Assembly: GCA_964628285.1 (NCBI GenBank)
Contig: CAZVNP010000042.1
Location: forward strand, 1 to 29,176
Source of the DNA: JAPLDP01 sp964628285
GTDB taxonomy: Bacteria; Bacteroidota; Bacteroidia; Bacteroidales; JAGONC01
Length of the DNA stretch: 29,176 nucleotides
Direction: 5' to 3'
Part shown: positions 23,162-29,176 of the stretch, piece after piece
How the letters are laid out: every line of letters starts with the position of its first letter
Position numbering within the stretch: the first letter of the stretch is position 1
Notes under the pieces: model-generated
What the model was told of the DNA's origin: nothing
Database searches by the model: none
What the model saw: the letters and a program-made list of their open reading frames with translations, nothing else
Translations under genes and position numbers: made by a program

Positions 23162-23837
23162 GGGTCGGTGTTTTATGCTTTTTTCGTTTGTGACGTAATA
23201 CTTTAGCTTCAAGGAAGAAGATGATCTCTTCCGAAATGTTCTTGATGTGATCGCCGGCCCGCTCAATCTTGCGGAATGTCGAGAACAGATGCAGAAGATT
23301 TCTGGTATCTTCAGGGAACTCACCGATGAGTGACAGGATGATGTCGATGGAGTTTTTATTGTGTTCATCCAGTATCCGGTCTTTCCTGAAGATGCTCATG
23401 GCCAGGTCACCGTTCTCATTCTCGAAGGCCGCCAGGGCATCTTTCAGCATCCCAATGGTGGTATCGAAGATAAGCATGAATTCGGTACTCTCCAGTGATT
23501 CCTTCCGGAAGGGTTGCTCGGCATCCCTGACGATTTTGGCAATACCCCATGCAAAATCACCTATGCGTTCAAGGTTGTAATTGATCTTAAGGACCGCCAG
23601 GACCAGACGCAGATCATTGGCTACGGGATTATACAGCGCCAGGATGTTTTCGCAGTCCATGTCCACCTTCAGCTCAAAGGCGTCGATCAGCTTTTCAGTG
23701 GTGGCTATGTCGCTGATGATGTCCTTGTTAAAATGCTCCATCGCCTCATGGGCCCGTTCCAGCTGTTTGATCACCAGCTCCCATTCATCGACAATATCGG
23801 ATCTGAGAATCTGAAGTTCCGTCTCAAGATGAGTCAT
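23154..23837 (-). CDS. phoU: Phosphate transport regulator PhoU
   Basis: A 227-residue all-helical protein with the two PhoU-domain signatures: NLERIGDFAWGIAKIV in the first and KIERAGDHIKNISEEI in the second, which bind metal clusters in known structures. PhoU couples the Pst transporter to the PhoR-type kinase and holds it off when phosphate is plentiful. ATG 23837 (MTHLETELQ) is chosen as the usual start in this phylum; the frame is open another 54 bp. It is first in a leftward operon with the regulator and kinase, rather than at the end of the pst operon as in enterobacteria. Confidence 0.92.
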   Translation of the reverse strand: MTHLETELQILRSDIVDEWELVIKQLERAHEAMEHFNKDIISDIATTEKLIDAFELKVDMDCENILALYNPVANDLRLVLAVLKINYNLERIGDFAWGIAKIVRDAEQPFRKESLESTEFMLIFDTTIGMLKDALAAFENENGDLAMSIFRKDRILDEHNKNSIDIILSLIGEFPEDTRNLLHLFSTFRKIERAGDHIKNISEEIIFFLEAKVLRHKRKKHKTPTHE

Positions 23838-23981
23838 TTCTTTGTCATTTAAATTCAACTTTACGAAGATACTCATAAACACGATGATCAAAATCGGCTG
23901 TCCGGTGAATTTTCACTCGACATAGGTATATCTTCCATACTATTCTGAAATTCCGGACAGGATACAAAAAAAGCAAGTATA

Positions 23982-24025
23982 TGTTAAACCACTCTTAAAT
24001 CAGCATTAAATTAATGTTAGAGGTT
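23982..24025. promoter_or_regulatory. Four 11-bp direct repeats, candidate PhoB box
   Basis: TTAAA at 23984, TTAAA at 23995, TTAAA at 24006 and TTAGA at 24017 are each exactly 11 bp apart, giving units TGTTAAACCAC, TCTTAAATCAG, CATTAAATTAA and TGTTAGAGGTT. Eleven-bp direct repeats are the binding format of PhoB and related winged-helix regulators. Binding by the neighbouring regulator is inferred. Confidence 0.55.
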
Positions 24026-24052
24026 GATCATCATTGCCTTGACCGTTGTTGA

Positions 24053-24074
24053 TTTAACACTAATTTAATATTAA
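24053..24074 (+). promoter_or_regulatory. Second pair of 11-bp direct repeats upstream of the porin
   Basis: TTTAACACTAA (24053-24063) and TTTAATATTAA (24064-24074) match at 8 of 11 bases and keep the 11-bp spacing of the first set. They end 6 bp before a candidate -33 element, a position suited to activation of the porin-pst transcript. Confidence 0.45.
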
Positions 24075-24080
24075 TGAAAT

Positions 24081-24109
24081 ATTGAGGTTATCTGGCCTTA
24101 TTTTCTTTG
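24081..24109 (+). promoter_or_regulatory. Weak candidate promoter for the porin-pstS transcript
   Basis: ATTG (24081-24084) is followed after 17 bp by TTTCTTTG (24102-24109), one mismatch from TAnnTTTG. A weak -7 element fits a promoter that needs an activator. Leader to ATG 24234 would be about 120 nt. Confidence 0.3.
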
Positions 24110-24233
24110 CTGCAAAATTGATAACGAACGGATGAAATCCAGTCATACATGCACTCTCTTTTTTACAATATTAATAACCTGATGTTTATAAGAATTTAAC
24201 AAAAAATTATTCATTCATTAAATCTATGTTCCA

Positions 24234-25400
24234 ATGAAAAAACAAATTTTCCCTGACTTAAGCAGATCAATCAGGAGGCTGTTTTTCCTGATCATTTTAT
24301 TTGCCATGACCATACCTGTTTATTCCCAGAAAACCGGTACGCAGCAGCCTTCGGAGTTCAAACCCTCGGGCAGGGTATGGGGCTACACCTTCGGTGATTA
24401 TTTCTGGAAACTGCATGCAGATTCCCTGGGCAGGGGCAATACCCAGTATTCAGGCCTGGCCAGGGATTACGATGCCTTTCAGTTTCGCAGGATATACCTT
24501 GGTTATGATTACGACATCAGTGAACATTTTTCCGCTTCCGTACTCTTGGCATACGAAGGCAACACCGATGTGCAGGGTGAACGTACGGTATTCATCAAGG
24601 CTGCCAACATCCGCTGGAAGAATTTCATCCATAACAACGACCTGGTGCTCGGACAATCCTCCACACCCTTCTTTGCCACGATGTCGGAATCGGTATGGGG
24701 CTACCGCAGCATTGAAAAAACCATCACCGATATGCGTAAGATATGCAGCTCGAACGATGTCGGTATTGCCTGGATTGGTAAAGTCAACGATAAAGGTGAT
24801 TATGGTTATAATTTTATGCTCGCCAACGGCACGGCTCAAAAACCCGAAACCGACAAGTATAAGAAAGTATATGGTGAATTATATGCCAGGTTCATGGACC
24901 AGAAATTCATCATCGATATGGCGGGCACCTATGAAAAAGCATCAACAAAGCAATCCAAAACGGCAATAAAAGGATTTGTCGCCTACCAGTCCGATCCGGT
25001 AACGGTAGGCGTGGAGGTGTTCAGCCAGACACAGAAGGCAGCTGCCATGGATACCACGGCCGGCACTGAAAATGCTAAAGATGTCAACATTATTCCCTTC
25101 GGGTTGTCGGTCTTTGTCAGAGGCCAGATCATCGCAAACAAACTCAATTATTTTGCCCGCTATGATAATTATAATCCGGATACGGATTACAATGCGAACA
25201 TTTTATATTCATCCGGTGGATTCAGTGACAAGGAGAATTTCATCACGGCCGGTTTTGACTGGATGCCCATAAAAAATGTCCACCTGATGCCCAATATCTG
25301 GTACAATTCATACGGCAGCATGAAAAACAATGTCTCAGGCAAGGCCAAGAATGATTATGACATGGTCGCCCGTATAACATTTTACTACATTTATAAATAA
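24234..25400 (+). CDS. OprO/OprP-type (phosphate-selective) outer-membrane porin
   Basis: A 388-residue beta-barrel protein. Signal peptide about 1-31 (RRLFFLIILFAMTIPVYS, cut before QKTG). Alternating aromatic and polar strands run throughout, such as VWGYTFGDYFWKL, FRRIYLGYDYDIS and LVLGQSSTPF, and the protein ends in strand MVARITFYYIYK, a membrane-insertion-type C-terminus. The RRIYLGYDYDISEHFS stretch recalls the OprO/P (PF07396) family. Its place 29 bp before pstS supports phosphate uptake across the outer membrane. Anion selectivity itself cannot be read from the sequence. Confidence 0.8.
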   Translation: MKKQIFPDLSRSIRRLFFLIILFAMTIPVYSQKTGTQQPSEFKPSGRVWGYTFGDYFWKLHADSLGRGNTQYSGLARDYDAFQFRRIYLGYDYDISEHFSASVLLAYEGNTDVQGERTVFIKAANIRWKNFIHNNDLVLGQSSTPFFATMSESVWGYRSIEKTITDMRKICSSNDVGIAWIGKVNDKGDYGYNFMLANGTAQKPETDKYKKVYGELYARFMDQKFIIDMAGTYEKASTKQSKTAIKGFVAYQSDPVTVGVEVFSQTQKAAAMDTTAGTENAKDVNIIPFGLSVFVRGQIIANKLNYFARYDNYNPDTDYNANILYSSGGFSDKENFITAGFDWMPIKNVHLMPNIWYNSYGSMKNNVSGKAKNDYDMVARITFYYIYK

Positions 25401-25429
25401 TCCGATTAATAACTTATAAACTATTGAAA

Positions 25430-26491
25430 ATGAAAACACAAGCTCAGATTATTTTAGGTATTACCGCATGGCTGGTTTTAGGTTTCTTAGGTACCACGCC
25501 GTCGTTGTCGGCACAGGAAAGTGTAAAAGAGCTCATAGGGGCCGGGGCTACGTTCCCCTACCCTCTTTACTCGAAGATGTTCGATGCATATTATAAGGAA
25601 ACCGGTGTGAAGGTCAATTACCAGTCCATCGGATCAGGCGGCGGCATCAAGCAGCTGGAGAATAAGACCGTCGATTTCGGTGCTTCCGACGCCCCGTTAA
25701 GTGACGATGAGATGAAAGCGATGCCGGGAGCGGTCATCCATATACCCACCTGTCTGGGTGCCGTCATGATCACGTACAACCTGGAAGGCAACCCTCGGCT
25801 GAAGCTGACACCCGATGTCATTGCCGATATCTTTTTGGGTAAGATAACCAAATGGAACGACAGCCGCATCACCTCCCTCAATCCGGGGATTAAGCTTCCG
25901 GCCATGGCTATTTCCGTTGTGCACCGTTCCGATGGCAGCGGCACCACCTATGTCTTTTCCGACTACCTCAGCAAGGTAAGCCCGCAGTGGAAGAGCAATC
26001 CGGGACAGGGTAAGGCTCTGGACTGGCCCGTGGGCATAGGAGCCAAAGGCAATGAAGGCGTCGGCGGCATGGTGAAACAGATCCCGGGTAGCATCGGGTA
26101 TGTCGAGCTGGCCTACGTCATGCAGAATAAGATACCTGCCGCCCTGGTGCAAAACAAATCAGGCCTGTTCATCGAAGCCTCACTGCAATCCATCAGCGCT
26201 TCGGCAGCCGTCAAGCTGCCTGACGATCTCAGGGTGTCATTGGTAAATACGGATGCCAAAGACGGCTACCCGATAACCAGTTTCACTTACATCCTCCTTT
26301 ATGAGAACCAGCAATATGACAACAGGCCTGAAGCAACGGCCAAAGGAACGGTCAAGCTGATCCACTGGATGATCACCACAGGCCAGCAGTATGCCACTCC
26401 TCTTATCTATGCACCACTGCCTAAGGAAGCCTCCGAAGCAGCATTGAAACGTCTGCAACTGGTCAATTATAACGGGAGATCACTCATGTGA
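25430..26491 (+). CDS. pstS: Periplasmic phosphate-binding protein PstS
   Basis: A 353-residue substrate-binding protein of the Pst importer. Signal peptide about 1-28 (ending PSLSA before QESV). Phosphate-site motifs: GAGATFPYPLY, the SIGSGGGIKQL loop, FGASDAPL and HRSDGSGTTYVF. ATG 25430 (MKTQAQII) is preferred over an in-frame TTG at 25424. It lies 29 bp after the porin gene with no promoter between, so the two are co-transcribed. A hairpin right after it may let pstS be made in excess over pstCAB. Confidence 0.95.
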   Translation: MKTQAQIILGITAWLVLGFLGTTPSLSAQESVKELIGAGATFPYPLYSKMFDAYYKETGVKVNYQSIGSGGGIKQLENKTVDFGASDAPLSDDEMKAMPGAVIHIPTCLGAVMITYNLEGNPRLKLTPDVIADIFLGKITKWNDSRITSLNPGIKLPAMAISVVHRSDGSGTTYVFSDYLSKVSPQWKSNPGQGKALDWPVGIGAKGNEGVGGMVKQIPGSIGYVELAYVMQNKIPAALVQNKSGLFIEASLQSISASAAVKLPDDLRVSLVNTDAKDGYPITSFTYILLYENQQYDNRPEATAKGTVKLIHWMITTGQQYATPLIYAPLPKEASEAALKRLQLVNYNGRSLM

Positions 26492-26510
26492 AAATAGTTT
26501 CAATGTCAGG

Positions 26511-26551
26511 GAAGGTGTCAGAAGAGGGAAATGAACCTCTTTGACACCTTC
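26511..26551 (+). terminator. Hairpin after pstS (attenuator/terminator)
   Basis: GAAGGTGTCA-GAAGAGG (26511-26527) pairs with CCTCT-TTGACACCTTC (26536-26551): a 10-bp stem, a small bulge and a further 5 bp or so around an 8-nt loop. Only a short T-run follows. It probably reduces read-through into pstC or stabilises the upstream mRNA end. Confidence 0.65.
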
Positions 26552-26583
26552 TTTCCATTACCGGACTAAAACATTTATCTTTG
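26552..26583 (+). promoter_or_regulatory. Candidate internal promoter for pstCAB
   Basis: TATCTTTG (26576-26583) is an exact TAnnTTTG -7 match; TTTC (26552-26555), 20 bp upstream, is near the -33 TTTG. It lies directly after the pstS hairpin and 74 bp before ATG 26658. Confidence 0.5.
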
Positions 26584-26657
26584 TTACCTGTTTGAAAACC
26601 AGATCGATTCTATACCGGAACTAAAGATCGGAGTTATTACGTTTCACCATTGAATTA

Positions 26658-27563
26658 ATGCCCGGACAGACCAATCAAAAAAGTGCAGTAAAAGGATTGA
26701 TAATCCGTGAAACTCTTTTTCGCAGGACATTATCCTTATCGGCTCTCCTCATCATCGTCCTGCTGCTATGCATGTTTCTTACCCTGCTGGTTTCATCACT
26801 GCCCTCAATCAAAGCGCTTGGATTAAAGTTTATTTATGGACAGACCTGGGATCCCGTCGCCAACGAATTTGGGGCTTTGCCTTTCCTGGTAGGCACCCTC
26901 CTGACATCGGCTCTCGCCATCCTGATCTCCACTCCTTTCTCCCTGTCTCTGGGTCTTTTCCTTGGAGAATATTATCCCAGGGGATGGTTCAGCGGTCTCA
27001 TTAAAAATGCTGTGGAGCTGATTGCAGGCATTCCGTCTGTCATTTTCGGCTTCTGGGGCATCTTCACCATTGTGCCGCTGGTCCGGCATCTGGAGATAAA
27101 GATCGGTGTGGCACCTTACGGTGTGGGCATCCTGACGGCTTCCCTTATCCTTTCCATCATGATCATTCCTTTTTCGGCGTCACTCATCCGGCTGGTTGTC
27201 ACCATGGTGCCGCGTGAGCTGAAAGAGGCTGCCTATGCGCTGGGCGCCACACGTTTTGAGGTGATCAGGTACGTCATTATCCCCTACATCCGTTCAGGCC
27301 TGTCGGCAGGCATCCTCCTGGCTCTGGGAAGAGCCTTGGGCGAGACCATGGCCGTCACCATGCTTATAGGTAACACCCATGCCATCCCAAAAGGCCTTTT
27401 TGATACGGGCAACACCATGGCCAGCGTCATCGCCAATGAGTTCACCGAAGCCACCGGGCATGTTTATTTTTCGGCCCTGATCGAGACAGGGCTGCTGCTC
27501 TTTGTAGTCACGACCGTTATCAATATCATAGGTGTCAGGATCATCAAAAGGTTCGAAATGTGA
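26658..27563 (+). CDS. pstC: Phosphate ABC transporter permease PstC
   Basis: A 301-residue membrane subunit of the Pst importer. The first helix is SLSALLIIVLLLCMFLTLLV, followed by the typical PstC LKFIYGQTWDPVANEFGALP segment and a permease core with IAGIPSVIFGFWGIF and the ATPase-contacting loop ELKEAAYALGATRFEVI. The LALGRALGETMAVTMLIGN stretch is a PstC hallmark. It starts 166 bp after pstS, behind a hairpin and possible promoter. Its stop overlaps the pstA ATG (TGATG). Confidence 0.95.
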   Translation: MPGQTNQKSAVKGLIIRETLFRRTLSLSALLIIVLLLCMFLTLLVSSLPSIKALGLKFIYGQTWDPVANEFGALPFLVGTLLTSALAILISTPFSLSLGLFLGEYYPRGWFSGLIKNAVELIAGIPSVIFGFWGIFTIVPLVRHLEIKIGVAPYGVGILTASLILSIMIIPFSASLIRLVVTMVPRELKEAAYALGATRFEVIRYVIIPYIRSGLSAGILLALGRALGETMAVTMLIGNTHAIPKGLFDTGNTMASVIANEFTEATGHVYFSALIETGLLLFVVTTVINIIGVRIIKRFEM

Positions 27564-28408
27564 TGAAAGAGAAAATCAAATTCCGTGAATCGCGTAGCGG
27601 GGCTTTCAGGGCCCTGGTCATCCTGCTCACCGTGGTGACGGTCGTGCCGCTGGTTGCCGTCCTGTATTATATCTTCAGGAAGGGTATCTCGGTGATCGAC
27701 TGGCATTTTCTGGTCAGCCTGCCCAAGCCTGTCGGTGAGGCCGGCGGCGGCATCTTCAATGCCCTCATCGGCAGCATCCTGATCATCATTATGGCGGCTG
27801 TCATAGCCGTACCTCTGGGTGTCACCTCAGGTATCTATTTCAGCGAGAATTCAAAGACCCGGATATATAACATTGCACATCTTTTCGTTGATGTGCTCCA
27901 AGGCATCCCGTCCATCGTCATGGGCATCCTTGTCTACCTCTGGTTCGTTAAACCCTTCGGGCATTTTTCGGCCGTATCGGGGAGCATCGCGCTGGCATTC
28001 ATGATGCTGCCCTCCATCATTAAATCGACGGAAGAGACACTGAAGCTGGTTCCTCCCACGCTCAAGGAAGCTTCGCTGGCACTGGGTGTGCCCTATTACA
28101 AGACCATTCTCTGGGTTATCGTGCCGGCAGGACTGAGCGGCATACTCAACGGGATCATCCTCGGCGTGGCCCGCGTCGCAGGCGAAACGGCTCCCCTGCT
28201 CTTCACCGCCTTTGGCAACCCTTTCCTGAGTGCCAATATCTTTAAGCCCATCGCCAGCCTGCCCCTGATCATTTTCAATTATGCCATCAGCCCCTATGAT
28301 GAATGGCACCGCCTGGCGTGGGGAGCATCCTTTATCCTCGTCGTCATTGTTTTGACATTAAATATTCTGACTAAACTGGCAGAGAGAAAATGGAAAGTTC
28401 AATTCTAA
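27563..28408 (+). CDS. pstA: Phosphate ABC transporter permease PstA
   Basis: A 281-residue second membrane subunit of the Pst importer. Six predicted helices, the DVLQGIPSIVMGILVYL segment and the contact loop TLKEASLALGVPYYKT, then LGVARVAGETAPLLFTAFGN as in PstA. ATG 27563 shares one base with the pstC stop; a GTG at 27560 is an alternative. The 3' end overlaps pstB by 19 bp, so pstC, pstA and pstB are tightly coupled. Confidence 0.95.
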   Translation: MKEKIKFRESRSGAFRALVILLTVVTVVPLVAVLYYIFRKGISVIDWHFLVSLPKPVGEAGGGIFNALIGSILIIIMAAVIAVPLGVTSGIYFSENSKTRIYNIAHLFVDVLQGIPSIVMGILVYLWFVKPFGHFSAVSGSIALAFMMLPSIIKSTEETLKLVPPTLKEASLALGVPYYKTILWVIVPAGLSGILNGIILGVARVAGETAPLLFTAFGNPFLSANIFKPIASLPLIIFNYAISPYDEWHRLAWGASFILVVIVLTLNILTKLAERKWKVQF

Positions 28409-29148
28409 GAACGGAAGACTTTAATGCCTGGTTCGGCAGTTCTCATGTGCTGAAGAACATCAACATTGAGATTGAGAATAATCAGATCACGGCCGTCATG
28501 GGTCCTTCAGGCTGCGGCAAATCGACATTCATCAGGTGCATCAACCGCCTGCATGAACTCACCGAGAATGCCACCACATCAGGTAAGATCTTTCTCGATG
28601 ACAAAAACATTTACGAATCCAACCCGACCTTAATCAGGAGGAAAATGGGCATGGTCTTCCAGCATCCCAATCCCTTCAATACCATGAGCATCTATCAGAA
28701 TGTCATCTCCGGATATACCTTGAACGGATATAAGCTGTCGAAATCAGAGAAGGACGGTCTGGTGGAAGAATCCCTGAAGCAGGCGGCACTGTGGGATGAG
28801 GTGAAAGACACACTGCATAAAAAAGGAACCTTCTTATCGGGCGGGCAGCAACAACGCCTGTGCATTGCCCGCTCCCTGGCTATGAAGCCCGAGATATTGC
28901 TCCTCGACGAACCCACCTCGGCACTGGATCCCATATCCACCACTAAAATTGAAGACCTGCTCCTCGATCTGAAAAAAAATTACACGATCATTATCGTCAC
29001 GCATAATATGCAACAAGCTGCACGGGTGAGCGACAAGACCGCTTTCTTTTACCTCGGCGAACTCATCGAATATGATGTGACAAAAAAGATATTCATCAAC
29101 CCGTCCGATACGCGGACACAGAATTATATTACGGGGAGGTTTGGTTAA
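28390..29148 (+). CDS. pstB: Phosphate ABC transporter ATP-binding protein PstB
   Basis: A 252-residue ATPase driving phosphate import. Walker A GPSGCGKST (residues 38-46), the PstB-typical STFIRCINRLHEL and MVFQHPNPFN, signature LSGGQQQRLCIARSLA, Walker B ILLLDEPTSALD and switch His in VTHNMQQAARVS. Ends in the usual NYITGRFG. It begins inside the end of pstA. Last gene of the window; a short tandem repeat follows at once. Confidence 0.96.
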   Translation: MESSILRTEDFNAWFGSSHVLKNINIEIENNQITAVMGPSGCGKSTFIRCINRLHELTENATTSGKIFLDDKNIYESNPTLIRRKMGMVFQHPNPFNTMSIYQNVISGYTLNGYKLSKSEKDGLVEESLKQAALWDEVKDTLHKKGTFLSGGQQQRLCIARSLAMKPEILLLDEPTSALDPISTTKIEDLLLDLKKNYTIIIVTHNMQQAARVSDKTAFFYLGELIEYDVTKKIFINPSDTRTQNYITGRFG

Positions 29149-29176
29149 AGGTCTACAGGTCGGCAGGTCTACAGGT
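29149..29176. repeat. 16-bp tandem repeat starting after pstB, cut by window end
   Basis: AGGTCTACAGGTCGGC (29149-29164) is followed by the first 12 bases of a second copy (29165-29176). The array begins on the base after the pstB stop codon; its full length is outside the window. Confidence 0.6.

Larger units (their letters stand above)
23838..24233. other. Divergent intergenic control region of the phosphate locus
   Basis: This gene-free stretch lies between phoU (-) and the porin gene (+). It is AT-rich, holds two sets of TTAA-based direct repeats at 11-bp spacing (23982-24025 and 24053-24074), a weak promoter match upstream of the porin, and a leader of over 100 bp. No open reading frame or RNA gene was seen. 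Confidence 0.7.

Noticed and set aside
23162..23368. Longer N-terminus of the response regulator (69 extra codons)
   Set aside because: That stretch is Ser/Arg-rich antisense-like sequence lying inside phoU, and receiver domains normally start right at the chosen MNNADFKVLIVDDEE.

Overview
The window looks like the chromosome of a member of the Bacteroidota. Signal peptides are mostly cut just before a Gln, Shine-Dalgarno sequences are mostly weak, several candidate promoters fit the phylum's TTTG / TAnnTTTG pattern, and the gene set (TPR-linked class III cyclase, OprO/P-type porin beside pst genes, P-II gene beside a copper efflux pump) is typical. No rRNA, tRNA, CRISPR array, integrase or transposase gene was seen.

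Bases 1-8654 form a copper/silver resistance region, all on the + strand. It starts inside a CusA-type RND pump, followed by a TolC-family outer-membrane channel and a CusB-type adaptor. A second cassette holds a P-II-like protein, a Met-rich Spy/CpxP-like periplasmic protein, a small SHOCT membrane protein and a Cu(I) P-type ATPase. The first block is clearly more AT-rich by eye than the second and is separated from it by about 170 bp, so the region looks assembled from two sources. The N-terminal coding part of the TolC gene contains a palindromic repeat element read through in frame.

Bases 8660-16300 hold a HEAT-repeat protein with a possible overlapping 54-codon gene upstream (- strand), a membrane-anchored leucine-rich-repeat-like protein translationally coupled to a CPBP intramembrane protease (+), an ABC-2 exporter pair (-), a 348-bp composite palindromic element with 14-bp perfect terminal inverted repeats, and a stand-alone EF-G.

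Bases 16293-21280 hold an FLVCR-like MFS carrier (-), a patatin-like phospholipase (+), and an operon (-) of a PepE/S51-like protein lacking the family's nucleophilic Ser coupled to a TPR-transmembrane-adenylate cyclase. An exact Bacteroidota-type promoter precedes that operon.

Bases 21399-29148 are a phosphate-starvation locus built as a divergon. phoU, a PhoB-like regulator and a PhoR-like kinase run leftwards; an OprO/P-type porin, pstS, pstC, pstA and pstB run rightwards. The shared intergenic region contains 11-bp-spaced TTAAA direct repeats that fit binding by an OmpR/PhoB-family regulator. A strong hairpin and a possible second promoter lie between pstS and pstC. The porin would bring phosphate across the outer membrane, PstS binds it, PstCAB imports it, and PhoU with the kinase and regulator would set expression. 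A 16-bp tandem repeat starts right after pstB and runs off the window.
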